A stretch of DNA of 11,771 nucleotides from Thiobacillus sp. Its GTDB lineage: Bacteria > Pseudomonadota > Gammaproteobacteria > Burkholderiales > Thiobacillaceae. A program made the position numbers and the translations under genes. The stretch spans positions 1 to 11,771 of the forward strand of contig JAABQU010000263.1 in the NCBI GenBank assembly GCA_011391285.1. Direction: 5' to 3'. Shown here in pieces: positions 1-8,571 of the stretch (the first letter of the stretch is position 1; each line of letters begins with the position of its first letter). A model generated the notes under the pieces. It had not been told where the DNA came from. It saw only the letters and a list, made by a program, of their open reading frames with translations, and made no database searches.

Positions 1-2104
1 GCCGCAGGCGCGTGAACTGCTCACCATCAAGACCGATGTGGCGCTGCCGTTCGACTTCGACGACCTGGTGCTGAAGCCGCGCGACGCCGACGCGCTGCGC
101 AATCTGTTCGAGCGCTACGAATTCCGTAGCTGGCTGCGCGAACTCGATGCGGCTGCGACGGCAGGCCCCGGGACCCTGAAGAATTCCGACTCACTTCGTG
201 CCATAGCCGGTGTGGAATCGTATGCCCCGGAACAGGACTGCAGTGGCGACCATCGCACCCATTACGAGACGATCCTCACCGAGGACCAGCTGGACGCATG
301 GATCGCCCGACTCGATGCGGCGCCGGCGTTTGCGCTCGACACCGAGACCACCAGCCTCAACGCCATGCAGGCCGAACTGGTCGGCATCTCATTCGCCATT
401 TCACATGGCGACATTTCATCCGGCGCCATCCGCCACGGTGAAGCCGCCTACCTGCCGCTGGCGCACCACTATGCCGGCGCGCCAGCGCAACTGGATCGCG
501 ACGCCGTGCTGGCGAAACTGAAGCCGCTGCTGGAAAATCCCGCGCCCAAAATCATCGGCCAGCACCTCAAGTACGACCGCCATATTTTTGCCAACTACGG
601 CATCACGCTGGGGGGGATCGAACACAGCGGCGTGATCGACGACACCCTGCTGCAGTCCTACGTGCTCGAAGCCCACCAGTCGCACGAACTCGGCAACCTG
701 GCGTCGCGCCACCTGGGGCTGGCGACGATCAGCTACGACGACGTCACCGGCAAGGGCGCGTCGCGCATCGGCTTCGAGCAGGTGGCGATCGAGCGTGCCG
801 CCGAATATGCGGCGGAGGATGCCGACATCACGCTGCGCGTGCGCGATGCGCTGGCACCGCAGATCGCTGCCTCCGACAAGCTGGCCTTTGTGTATCGCCA
901 CATCGAACTGCCCGTGGCCGACATCCTGTTCCGCATGGAGCGCACCGGCGTACTGCTGGATCGAAACCTGCTGGCGGTGCAAAGCGGCGAACTTGGCAAG
1001 AAGATGCTGGAACTCGAGCAGCGCGCCTACCAGGAAGCCGGGCAGCCGTTCAACCTCGGCTCGCCCAAGCAGATCGGCGATATTCTCTTTACGCAAAAGG
1101 GCCTGCCGGTGATCAAGAAAACCCCCGGCGGGGCGCCGTCCACCGACGAGGAGACGCTGGAGCAGCTGGCGCTCGACCACCCGATCGCGCGCGCGATCCT
1201 CGACTACCGCGGGATGGCCAAGCTGAAGTCGACCTACACCGACAAGCTGCCGCAGATGGTGCATCCGCGCACCGGGCGCCTGCACACCAGCTATTCGCAG
1301 GCGACCGCGGTGACCGGACGGCTGGCGAGCTCCGACCCCAATCTGCAGAACATCCCCGCGCGCACCGCCGAGGGCCGCCGCATCCGCGAGGCCTTCATCG
1401 CGCCGCCGGGGCATGTGCTGGTGTCGGCCGACTATTCGCAGATCGAACTGCGCATCATGGCGCACCTGTCGGACGATCCCGGCCTGCTGACCGCCTTTGC
1501 CGAGGACCGCGACATCCATACCGCCACTGCGTCCGAGGTGTTCGGCGTATCGCTGGAAGAAGTGAGCAACGATCAGCGGCGCATGGCCAAGGTCATCAAT
1601 TTCGGCCTGATCTACGGCATGTCGGCATTCGGCCTCGCCAGCCAGCTCAACCTCGAGCGCGCCGCCGCGCAGGCCTACATCGACCGCTACTTCGCGCGCT
1701 ATCCCGGGGTGGCCGACTACATGCAGCGCACGCGCGAAGCGGCACGCAGCCAGGGCTACGTCGAGACCGTGTTCGGCCGCCGCCTGTACTTGCCCGAGAT
1801 CAACGCCAAAAACGGCCAGCGCCGCCAGGGCGCCGAGCGCGCCGCCATCAACGCACCGATGCAGGGTACCGCCGCTGACCTCATCAAGCTGGCGATGATC
1901 GCGGTGCAGGGCTGGCTGGATAGCGAAAAGCTGGCCAGCCGGCTGCTACTGCAGGTGCACGACGAACTCATCCTCGAAGTGCCCGAACGCGAACTCGACC
2001 GTGTGCGTGCGGAACTGCCCGGCCACATGTGCAACGTCGCCGCACTCAAGGTGCCGCTCCGTGTCGGCGTCGGTGCGGGCAGCAACTGGGAAGCGGCGCA
2101 CTGA
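1..2104 (+). CDS. polA: DNA polymerase I, 5'-truncated by window edge
   Basis: This is the C-terminal 700 codons of DNA polymerase I, which fills gaps and replaces RNA primers during replication and repair. The first whole codon is at position 2 and the frame is open to the window edge, so the gene begins upstream; the GTG at 38 is internal, because the residues before it (ELLTIKTDV) already match the end of the 5'-nuclease domain. The 3'-5' proofreading domain looks active: DTET at 338-349, the exo II Asp at 575-577 in GQHLKYD, and the exo III pair YxxxD at 806-820. Polymerase motif A is SADYSQIELR with its Asp at 1430-1432. Motif B (O helix) has Arg, Lys, Phe and Tyr at 1577-1615. Motif C is QVHDE with its Asp at 1961-1963. 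All catalytic residues are intact. The TGA at 2102 is followed directly by a terminator, so polA closes its transcription unit. Confidence 0.97.
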   Translation, partial: PQARELLTIKTDVALPFDFDDLVLKPRDADALRNLFERYEFRSWLRELDAAATAGPGTLKNSDSLRAIAGVESYAPEQDCSGDHRTHYETILTEDQLDAWIARLDAAPAFALDTETTSLNAMQAELVGISFAISHGDISSGAIRHGEAAYLPLAHHYAGAPAQLDRDAVLAKLKPLLENPAPKIIGQHLKYDRHIFANYGITLGGIEHSGVIDDTLLQSYVLEAHQSHELGNLASRHLGLATISYDDVTGKGASRIGFEQVAIERAAEYAAEDADITLRVRDALAPQIAASDKLAFVYRHIELPVADILFRMERTGVLLDRNLLAVQSGELGKKMLELEQRAYQEAGQPFNLGSPKQIGDILFTQKGLPVIKKTPGGAPSTDEETLEQLALDHPIARAILDYRGMAKLKSTYTDKLPQMVHPRTGRLHTSYSQATAVTGRLASSDPNLQNIPARTAEGRRIREAFIAPPGHVLVSADYSQIELRIMAHLSDDPGLLTAFAEDRDIHTATASEVFGVSLEEVSNDQRRMAKVINFGLIYGMSAFGLASQLNLERAAAQAYIDRYFARYPGVADYMQRTREAARSQGYVETVFGRRLYLPEINAKNGQRRQGAERAAINAPMQGTAADLIKLAMIAVQGWLDSEKLASRLLLQVHDELILEVPERELDRVRAELPGHMCNVAALKVPLRVGVGAGSNWEAAH

Positions 2105-2119
2105 TCCTGCGGCGCCATG

Positions 2120-2153
2120 AAAAAGGGCGACCTGGCCTCGCCGGGTCGCCCTT
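2120..2153. terminator. Bidirectional terminator between convergent polA and mscL
   Basis: A perfect 10-bp inverted repeat, AAGGGCGACC at 2123-2132 and GGTCGCCCTT at 2144-2153, extends inward through a T-G pair and three more pairs (GGC/GCC) to a three-base loop. This makes a stem of about 14 bp. Read on the - strand, the stem is followed by a run of five T (plus-strand A at 2120-2124 complemented), a good intrinsic terminator for mscL. Read on the + strand, only TTCTGG follows, so polA termination would rest mainly on stem strength. Its place between two convergent genes fits a shared terminator. Confidence 0.85.
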
Positions 2154-2174
2154 CTGGTTGCCGGGTGCGGCGTC

Positions 2175-2594
2175 CTATTTTTTCAGGCTGTCCCGAATCT
2201 CGCGCAGCAGCACGACATCTTCCGGCGTTGCGGCAGGTGCAGGCGGGGCTTCCTTTTTCAGCCGGTTGAGCTGCTTGACGATGATGAATACGATGAACGC
2301 CAGAATGATGAAATTGAGCAGGATGGTGAGGAAATTGCCGTAGGCGAACACCGGCACGTTGGCTTCCCGCAATCCATCCAGCGTCATCACCGTGCCTTCC
2401 GGCACAGTCCCGAGGGTGGCGAACAGGTTGGAAAAATCGAAGCCGCCGAACACCGCGCCGACGATCGGCATGATCAGGTCCTTGACGATGGAATCGACGA
2501 TCTTGCCGAAGGCTGCGCCGATGATGACGCCGACTGCCAGATCCATGGCATTGCCCTTGACCGCGAACTCCTTGAATTCAGACAGGATACTCAT
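2175..2594 (-). CDS. mscL: Large-conductance mechanosensitive channel MscL
   Basis: The product is a 139-residue inner-membrane channel that opens under high membrane tension and releases solutes during hypo-osmotic shock; the family forms homopentamers. It aligns along its whole length with E. coli MscL (136 residues). The N-terminal amphipathic segment begins [17 protein letters not shown]1 spans about residues 16-45 and contains the conserved [14 protein letters not shown] periplasmic loop follows at about 46-84. TM2 spans about 85-107, then a charged linker KQLNRLKKE, and the C-terminal helix [15 protein letters not shown] ends the protein. The start is supported by a perfect AGGAGG four bases upstream (plus coordinates 2599-2604). 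It is a single-gene unit, convergent with polA and divergent from dusB. Confidence 0.97.
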   Translation of the reverse strand: MSILSEFKEFAVKGNAMDLAVGVIIGAAFGKIVDSIVKDLIMPIVGAVFGGFDFSNLFATLGTVPEGTVMTLDGLREANVPVFAYGNFLTILLNFIILAFIVFIIVKQLNRLKKEAPPAPAATPEDVVLLREIRDSLKK

Positions 2595-2636
2595 GCTTCC
2601 TCCTAGCGTGTTTATTGATGAAGTGTCGCCTGACTG

Positions 2637-2666
2637 ATGATAGTTGCTGCCGCATCAGACTGCCAG
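2637..2666 (-). promoter_or_regulatory. Candidate sigma-70 promoter for mscL
   Basis: On the - strand, CTGGCA (plus 2661-2666) and TATCAT (plus 2637-2642) are separated by 18 bases, matching the -35 and -10 consensus at 4/6 and 5/6 positions. Transcription would start near 2630 and leave a leader of about 36 bases before the mscL ATG. The prediction rests on pattern only; the divergent gap must hold an mscL promoter, and this is the best match I found. Confidence 0.4.
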
Positions 2667-2688
2667 CGCAAAAGTAATTTTTCGCGGC

Positions 2689-2717
2689 TTGGTGGGGAGC
2701 CGTGAGGAGGGTAAAAT
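2689..2717 (+). promoter_or_regulatory. Candidate promoter for the dusB-fis cluster, overlapping the dusB start
   Basis: TTGGTG at 2689-2694 (3/6 to the -35 consensus) and TAAAAT at 2712-2717 (5/6 to the -10 consensus) are 17 bases apart. The -10 hexamer overlaps the proposed dusB ATG at 2716. If this promoter is used, RNA would begin near 2724-2728, just at the second in-frame ATG (2728), giving a nearly leaderless dusB message. The same bases can equally be read as a ribosome-binding site plus start, so this call competes with the entry for the Shine-Dalgarno at 2704. Confidence 0.35.
2704..2710 (+). promoter_or_regulatory. Shine-Dalgarno sequence of dusB
   Basis: GAGGAGG lies five bases before the ATG at 2716. 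It decides for that ATG over the upstream TTG at 2644, which has no such site and would add 24 residues with no counterpart in DusB. It does not exclude use of the ATG at 2728 by an RNA that starts downstream of this site. Confidence 0.7.
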
Positions 2718-3780
2718 GCCCCTCCCTATGCGTATCGGCAGCCACCTCCTCAAGAACCGTTTGATCGTCGCCCCCATGGCCGGGGTGACCGACCGGCCTT
2801 TCCGTCAGCTGTGCAAACGGCTGGGCGCCGGCATGGCCGTGTCCGAGATGGTGACGTCGAACTCGCTGCTGTACGGGTCTGCGAAGACGGCGCGGCGCGC
2901 CAATCACGAAGGCGAGGTCGACCCGATCAGCGTGCAGATCGCCGGCGCCGATCCGGCGATGATGGCAGAGGCCGCGCGCCACAACGTCGACCGCGGCGCG
3001 CAGATCATCGACATCAACATGGGCTGCCCGGCGAAGAAGGTGTGCAACGTGATGGCGGGCTCGGCGCTGCTGCAGGACGAAGCGCTAGTCGGACGCATCC
3101 TCGACGCGGTGGCGAAAGCGGTGCCCGAAGTGCCGGTGACGCTGAAGATCCGCACCGGATGGGACCGCGAGCACCGCAATGCGCTGAACATCCTGAAGAT
3201 CGCCGAGAACGCCGGAGTGCAGGCGCTGGCGATGCACGGCCGCACCCGTGCCTGCGGCTATACCGGAGAAGCCGAATACGACACCATCAAGGCCGTCAAG
3301 GCGGAAGCGAAAATCCCGGTGATCGCCAACGGCGACATCACCACCCCGGAAAAAGCCAGGTTCGTACTGGACTACACCGGCGCCGACGCCGTCATGATCG
3401 GTCGTGCCGCGCAGGGCCGTCCGTGGATCTTTCGCGAGATCGCGCATTACCTGGCCACGGGCGTTCACCTGCCGCAGCCGGAAGTAGCCGAGATCCACGC
3501 TGTGCTGCTCGAACACCTCCATGATTTGTATGCATTCTATGGCGACGTTACCGGAGTGCGTGTCGCGCGCAAGCATATCTCCTGGTACACCCGGGGACTC
3601 GTCGGCAGCAGCGCCTTCCGCCACAGCATGAACCAGTTCGACTCGGTGGCTGAACAGCTCGCCGTGGTCAACACCTACTTTGCCCAGGCGGCTCGTGCCG
3701 ACCAGCGCCTGCGCTATGAAACCGGTCACGACAACAATAACGCGCAAGGCCTGCCGCCCGCCTCCCGGCTCGCGGCATAA
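2716..3780 (+). CDS. dusB: tRNA-dihydrouridine synthase B
   Basis: This is an FMN- and NADPH-dependent enzyme that reduces a uridine in the tRNA D-loop; in E. coli DusB acts on U17. From the ATG at 2716 it has 354 residues; from the ATG at 2728, which matches the MRIG start of E. coli DusB, 350. The TIM-barrel core opens with APMAGVTDRPF (residues 19-29). The catalytic Cys104 sits in NMGCPAKKV. Lys144 in KIRTGW and His174 in HGRTRACGY contact FMN and substrate in the family. ANGDI and IGRAAQGRPW bind the FMN phosphate. A small C-terminal helical domain binds tRNA. The last 20 or so residues (rich in Asn, Pro, Ala) extend beyond the E. coli protein. It is followed after 14 bases by fis, the classic dusB-fis pair, so the two are very likely cotranscribed. 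Confidence 0.96.
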   Translation: MPLPMRIGSHLLKNRLIVAPMAGVTDRPFRQLCKRLGAGMAVSEMVTSNSLLYGSAKTARRANHEGEVDPISVQIAGADPAMMAEAARHNVDRGAQIIDINMGCPAKKVCNVMAGSALLQDEALVGRILDAVAKAVPEVPVTLKIRTGWDREHRNALNILKIAENAGVQALAMHGRTRACGYTGEAEYDTIKAVKAEAKIPVIANGDITTPEKARFVLDYTGADAVMIGRAAQGRPWIFREIAHYLATGVHLPQPEVAEIHAVLLEHLHDLYAFYGDVTGVRVARKHISWYTRGLVGSSAFRHSMNQFDSVAEQLAVVNTYFAQAARADQRLRYETGHDNNNAQGLPPASRLAA

Positions 3781-3794
3781 AGGGGAGCTTCAAA

Positions 3795-4034
3795 ATGATA
3801 GAAGAAAACGAAATCGCTGCCTGCCTGCGGCGATCACTCAATCGCTATTTCAAGGACCTCGACGGCGAGACGCCGGGCGAGATCTACGACATGGTGCTGG
3901 GCGCGGTTGAAAAGCCGCTGCTGGCCTACATCCTCGACCGCGCCGAGGGCAACCAGACGCGCGCAGCCGACATGCTCGGCATCAACCGCAACACCCTGCG
4001 CAAGAAAATGCGCGAATACGGCCTTTCCGACTGA
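3795..4034 (+). CDS. fis: Fis family nucleoid-associated DNA-binding protein
   Basis: The product is a 79-residue DNA-bending protein that in relatives activates rRNA and tRNA promoters during rapid growth and shapes the nucleoid. Residues 6-50 are the helical dimerisation part and residues 53-77 ([20 protein letters not shown] and on) are the helix-turn-helix, nearly identical to E. coli Fis. Compared with the 98-residue E. coli protein it lacks the N-terminal extension with the beta-hairpin arms that activate the Hin and Gin recombinases, so a role in DNA inversion is unlikely (inference). The start is supported by AGGGGAG at 3781-3787, seven bases before ATG. It lies 14 bases after dusB and 25 bases before purH, and is probably in one operon with dusB. 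Confidence 0.95.
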   Translation: MIEENEIAACLRRSLNRYFKDLDGETPGEIYDMVLGAVEKPLLAYILDRAEGNQTRAADMLGINRNTLRKKMREYGLSD

Positions 4035-4059
4035 CCTGAACTGTCCTGACTCTCACCCC

Positions 4060-5619
<1,560 letters not shown>

Positions 5620-5621
5620 AC

Positions 5622-5656
5622 CCAAGGGGCCAGGAGCCAGGGGCTAGGGATTAGGG
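5622..5656 (+). repeat. Degenerate 7-bp tandem repeat, left arm, between purH and purD
   Basis: Starting three bases after the purH stop, five 7-bp units follow in strict phase with consensus near RYYAGGG (for example GCCAGGG, GCTAGGG, ATTAGGG). The array contains four G-runs at 5626-5629, 5640-5643, 5647-5649 and 5654-5656. AGGGGCTAGG at 5639-5648 recurs as a perfect reverse complement at 5723-5732 in the right arm. The layout resembles the short heptanucleotide repeats described in cyanobacterial intergenic DNA, but I cannot link it to a named family. Confidence 0.75.
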
Positions 5657-5661
5657 AATGA

Positions 5662-5676
5662 GCGGCCTGCGGCCGC
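5662..5676. repeat. GC hairpin in the centre of the purH-purD spacer
   Basis: GCGGCC at 5662-5667 and GGCCGC at 5671-5676 form a perfect 6-bp stem around the loop TGC. No T-run follows on either strand, so it is a poor intrinsic terminator. It sits between the two opposed repeat arms and may be their symmetry centre. Confidence 0.5.
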
Positions 5677-5698
5677 GTTGACCCAGACTACCGGCCCT

Positions 5699-5740
5699 GA
5701 CCCTATCCCCTAACTCCTAAATCCTAGCCCCTCCCTACTA
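5699..5740 (-). repeat. Degenerate 7-bp tandem repeat, right arm, abutting purD
   Basis: Read on the - strand from 5740 to 5699, six 7-bp units follow in strict phase, four of them of the form TAGGNNN (TAGGATT, TAGGAGT, TAGGGGA, TAGGGTC). It is the inverted partner of the array at 5622-5656. The array runs right up to the purD start codon, so the bases before that ATG are pyrimidine-rich (CCCCTCCCTACT) and contain no Shine-Dalgarno sequence. Confidence 0.75.
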
Positions 5741-7017
5741 TGAAACTCCTCGTCATCGGTTCCGGCGGACGCGAACATGCCCTGGCGTGGAAGCTCGCGC
5801 AATCGCCCCGCGTCTCCCAGGTTTTTGTTGCGCCCGGCAATGGCGGCACGGCGGTGGAAGAAGGCCTCGTCAACGTGCCATTGATGGAAATTCAGTCATT
5901 GATCGAATTCGTCCGCCGTGACCCGGATATCACCCTCACCGTGGTCGGCCCCGAAGCACCGCTGGCAGCGGGCGTGGTCGACGCCTTCCGCGCCGCCGGG
6001 CTGAAGATTTTTGGCCCCTCGCAAGCCGCGGCCCAGCTTGAAAGCTCGAAGGATTTCGCCAAGCAGTTCATGGCGCGCCACGGCATTCCCACCGCCGCCT
6101 TCGGCACCTTCAGCGATGCCGCCGCAGCGCACGCCTACATCGACGCACACGGCGCCCCCATCGTGGTCAAGGCCGACGGCCTGGCGGCCGGCAAGGGCGT
6201 GGTGGTCGCGACGACCGCGGATGAAGCGCACGCCGCGGTCGACGCCATGCTCGCCGGCAACAGCATGGGCGAAGCCGGTCACCGCGTGGTGATAGAGGAA
6301 TGCCTCATGGGCGAGGAAGCCAGCTTCATCGTCATGGTCGACGGCGAGCACGTGCTGGCACTGGCATCCAGCCAGGACCACAAGCGCCTGCAGGACGGCG
6401 ACCAGGGGCCCAACACCGGCGGCATGGGCGCGTACTCGCCGGCGCCGGTGGTCACCCCCGAACTGCACGCGCGCATCATGCGCGAGGTGATCCACCCCAC
6501 CGTCGAAGGCATGGCCGCCGACGGCATCCGTTTCACCGGCTTTCTCTACGCGGGCATCATGGTCGGCGCCGACGGCGCGCCCAGGGTGCTCGAATTCAAC
6601 TGCCGCATGGGCGACCCGGAAACCCAGCCGATCATGATGCGGCTGAAGACCGATCTGGTGGCGCTGGTCGACGCCGCCGTCAACGGCAGGCTCGACCAGA
6701 TCGAAGCCGAATGGGACCGCCGTACCGCGCTGGCGGTGGTGCTGGCCGCCGAAGGCTATCCCGACGCCCCCAGGAAGGGGGCCGTCATCGGTCCGCTGCC
6801 CGCTGCCGCCGACGACCTGCACGTGTTCCACGCCGGCACCGCTGCAGAGGACGGCCGCACCGTGGTGAGCGGTGGCCGCGTGCTGGCGGTGACCGCGCTC
6901 GGCGACAGCGTGCGCATGGCGCAAAAGCGCGCCTACGAAGCGGTTGCCCAGATCCACTTCGACGGCATGCAATACCGCCGCGACATCGGCTGGCGCGCGC
7001 TTGACCGCAAAAAGTGA
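5740..7017 (+). CDS. purD: Phosphoribosylamine-glycine ligase (GAR synthetase)
   Basis: PurD joins glycine to 5-phosphoribosylamine with ATP, step 2 of de novo purine synthesis. The 425 residues cover the whole family length (E. coli 429). The N-terminal domain opens with [18 protein letters not shown] and the signature APGNGGTA. The ATP-grasp part shows [12 protein letters not shown] with Lys144, then [20 protein letters not shown], then [12 protein letters not shown] with the metal-binding Glu285 and Asn287. A C-terminal domain completes the protein. The ATG at 5740 gives the canonical N-terminus although it has no visible Shine-Dalgarno. Pairing with purH recalls the purHD operon of E. coli, but here the two are separated by 120 bp of repeats. 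The TGA at 7015-7017 lies inside a second 7-bp repeat that carries the tsaC start. Confidence 0.97.
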   Translation: MKLLVIGSGGREHALAWKLAQSPRVSQVFVAPGNGGTAVEEGLVNVPLMEIQSLIEFVRRDPDITLTVVGPEAPLAAGVVDAFRAAGLKIFGPSQAAAQLESSKDFAKQFMARHGIPTAAFGTFSDAAAAHAYIDAHGAPIVVKADGLAAGKGVVVATTADEAHAAVDAMLAGNSMGEAGHRVVIEECLMGEEASFIVMVDGEHVLALASSQDHKRLQDGDQGPNTGGMGAYSPAPVVTPELHARIMREVIHPTVEGMAADGIRFTGFLYAGIMVGADGAPRVLEFNCRMGDPETQPIMMRLKTDLVALVDAAVNGRLDQIEAEWDRRTALAVVLAAEGYPDAPRKGAVIGPLPAAADDLHVFHAGTAAEDGRTVVSGGRVLAVTALGDSVRMAQKRAYEAVAQIHFDGMQYRRDIGWRALDRKK

Positions 7018-7041
7018 GGCGTGAAGGGTGAAGGGTGAAGC
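7014..7041 (+). repeat. Four-copy 7-bp tandem repeat spanning the purD stop and tsaC start
   Basis: Four units of consensus GTGARGS follow in strict 7-bp phase at 7014, 7021, 7028 and 7035; the two middle units are identical (GTGAAGG). The first unit contains the purD stop codon, and the third supplies the GTG start of tsaC. Because 7 is not a multiple of 3, the GTG codons of successive units fall in different frames and only the one at 7028 is in the tsaC frame. GAGG at 7016-7019 sits eight bases before that GTG and can serve as its ribosome-binding site. Confidence 0.8.
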
Positions 7042-7576
7042 GGCGGATCTGCGGGCCTGGCTGCGGTGCGGTGGCCTGATTGCCTACCCCACCGAGTCCT
7101 GCTACGGCCTCGGCTGCGACCCGCGCAACCCGCACGCTCTTCGCCGCCTCATCCGGCTGAAGGGCCGCCGCGCCGCCAAGGGCCTGCTGCTGATCGCCGA
7201 TCACTTCAGGCGCCTGCAGCCCTTTGTTCGCCCATTGGGCCCGACCGACCTGGCACGGCTGCGGCGCAACTGGCCCGGCCCCGTCACCTGGGTGGTGCCA
7301 GCCTCCGCCACCTGCCCGCCCCTGCTCACCGGTGGACGCCCCACCATTGCGGTGCGTGTCACCGCCCATCCCGGCGCCGCGCACCTGTGTCGCAGCCTGG
7401 GCATGGCACTGGTCTCCACCAGCGCCAACAAAAGCGGCCGCAAACCAGCCAGAACCGCAGCGGAATGCCGCAGAATATTCGGCGCGGCAGTGCGTGTGAT
7501 CGCTGGCCGCATTGGCCAGCGCCGCCGCCCGTCCACCCTGATCGACCTGGCCACCGGAACCATCCTTCGACCCTGA
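7028..7576 (+). CDS. tsaC: Threonylcarbamoyl-AMP synthase (YrdC/TsaC family)
   Basis: The enzyme makes threonylcarbamoyl-AMP from threonine, bicarbonate and ATP, the first step of the t6A37 modification of tRNAs that read ANN codons; TsaBDE proteins then transfer the group to tRNA. The 182 residues match the single-domain E. coli TsaC (190), without the extra C-terminal Sua5 domain. Visible signatures are [17 protein letters not shown] (16-32), [12 protein letters not shown] (44-55) with the Lys-Arg substrate-binding pair, and STSAN (130-134) followed by SGRKPART. The start is the GTG at 7028; the frame is closed upstream by a TGA at 7022, and no ATG lies before the conserved core. It is 10 bases from purD and overlaps hemF by one base (TGATG), so all three are surely cotranscribed. 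Confidence 0.92.
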   Translation: MKGEAADLRAWLRCGGLIAYPTESCYGLGCDPRNPHALRRLIRLKGRRAAKGLLLIADHFRRLQPFVRPLGPTDLARLRRNWPGPVTWVVPASATCPPLLTGGRPTIAVRVTAHPGAAHLCRSLGMALVSTSANKSGRKPARTAAECRRIFGAAVRVIAGRIGQRRRPSTLIDLATGTILRP

Positions 7577-8550
7577 TGTCCTCCCACACCTTCGACACCG
7601 CCGCTGTGAGATCCTGGCTGCTCGACCTGCAGGCACGCATCGTCGCCGCGCTCGAAACCGCAGACGGCCAGCCCTTCCGCACCGATTCCTGGCAGCGTTC
7701 CCCCAGCCCGCCTGCACCCCAGATGGGAGCGGGTGACGAAGCTGCATCTGCCTTGAGTGGCGGCGGCGGACTCTCGCGGCTGATCGAGGAAGGCAACGTG
7801 CTGGAGCGCGGCGGGGTGAACTTCTCGCACGTGACGGGCAGCCAGCTGCCGCCGTCGGCCAGTGCGCACCGCCCCGAACTTGCCGGCCGCCGCTGGGAGG
7901 CGATGGGCGTATCGCTGGTGCTGCACCCGAAGAACCCCTATGCGCCGACGGTGCACATGAACGTGCGCTGCTTCGTCGCATTGAAGGACGGCGAGGCACC
8001 GGTGTGGTGGTTCGGCGGCGGCATGGACCTGACGCCCTACTATGGCTTCGAGGAGGACGCACGGCATTTCCACGTGACCTGCAAGCGCGCACTCGATCCG
8101 TTTGGTCCGGAGCTGCACCGGCGCTTCAAGCAATGGTGCGACACCTATTTCTTCCTCAGGCATCGCAACGAGCCGCGCGGCATCGGTGGTGTGTTCTTCG
8201 ACGACTTTGCCGAAGGCGGCTTCGACCATGCATTCGGTATGACGAAAAGTGTGGGCGAAGCGTTTCTGGATGCGTACCTGCCCATCCTCGAACGCCGCAA
8301 GGACCATCCCTACGGCGAGCGCGAACGCGATTTCCAGGCCTACCGGCGCGGACGCTATGTCGAATTCAACCTGGTGTTCGACCGCGGCACCCTGTTCGGC
8401 CTGCAGTCGGGCGGACGCACCGAATCGATCCTGATGTCGCTGCCGCCCCTTGTTAAATGGCGTTATGACTGGCACCCGGCGCCCGGTACGCCCGAAGCGG
8501 CACTCTATACTGACTTTCTGACCGCACGCGACTGGATTCAGACGTGCTGA
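7576..8550 (+). CDS. hemF: Oxygen-dependent coproporphyrinogen III oxidase
   Basis: HemF uses O2 to decarboxylate coproporphyrinogen III to protoporphyrinogen IX in heme synthesis; the enzyme is a cytoplasmic dimer. The start ATG overlaps the tsaC stop (TGATG), which gives translational coupling; the frame is open far upstream, but that stretch overlaps tsaC and has no HemF similarity. The core is fully conserved: [51 protein letters not shown] (from 144), [15 protein letters not shown] (from 196), and [20 protein letters not shown] followed by [16 protein letters not shown]. At 324 residues it is longer than E. coli HemF (299). Most of the excess is one segment, residues 42-61, between DSWQR and GGGG, where E. 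coli has only two residues. Presence of HemF points to aerobic or microaerobic growth. Confidence 0.96.
   Translation: MSSHTFDTAAVRSWLLDLQARIVAALETADGQPFRTDSWQRSPSPPAPQMGAGDEAASALSGGGGLSRLIEEGNVLERGGVNFSHVTGSQLPPSASAHRPELAGRRWEAMGVSLVLHPKNPYAPTVHMNVRCFVALKDGEAPVWWFGGGMDLTPYYGFEEDARHFHVTCKRALDPFGPELHRRFKQWCDTYFFLRHRNEPRGIGGVFFDDFAEGGFDHAFGMTKSVGEAFLDAYLPILERRKDHPYGERERDFQAYRRGRYVEFNLVFDRGTLFGLQSGGRTESILMSLPPLVKWRYDWHPAPGTPEAALYTDFLTARDWIQTC
7699..7758 (+). other. In-frame insertion within hemF, with an internal hairpin
   Basis: Twenty codons (residues 42-61, rich in Ser, Pro, Ala, Gly) lie between the conserved DSWQR and the conserved Gly-rich motif, where E. coli HemF has two residues, a net gain of 54 bases. 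Inside it, CAGATG at 7720-7725 and CATCTG at 7745-7750 are inverted, and AGC at 7728-7730 with GCT at 7741-7743 extends the pairing across a small internal loop around GGGTGACGAA. The reading frame is kept. It may be a flexible loop grown within the family or a small palindromic element that entered the gene. Confidence 0.6.
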
Positions 8551-8571
8551 CCCCTATTACACACCCTCGAC

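Noticed and set aside
416..1519. Long - strand open frame of 367 codons opposite polA
   Set aside because: It lies wholly opposite the well-conserved polA, has no recognisable domain and is rich in His, Arg, Gly and Val as expected for the antisense of GC-rich coding DNA.
2644..3780. dusB starting at TTG 2644
   Set aside because: TTG 2644 has no ribosome-binding site and its extra residues have no counterpart in DusB; GAGGAGG precedes the ATG at 2716.
5678..5709. purD promoter using TTGACC at 5678-5683
   Set aside because: The -35 match is good (5/6), but at 16-18 bases downstream there is only CCCTAT-like sequence, and TATCCC is 20 bases away; no acceptable -10.
5622..5740. CRISPR array in the purH-purD gap
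   Set aside because: The repeats are 7 bp, degenerate and contiguous without spacers, and the two arms are opposed.
8483..8511. Promoter for the PBP gene with TATACT at 8506-8511 inside the hemF end
   Set aside because: The -10 match is fair, but the hexamer at the right distance upstream (CCGGTA) does not resemble a -35 box, so it cannot be told from chance.
7066..8550. HemF read from an upstream start as a 494-codon protein
   Set aside because: The first 170 codons overlap tsaC in another frame and have no HemF similarity; the ATG at 7576 gives a normal HemF N-terminus and overlaps the tsaC stop in the usual TGATG fashion.
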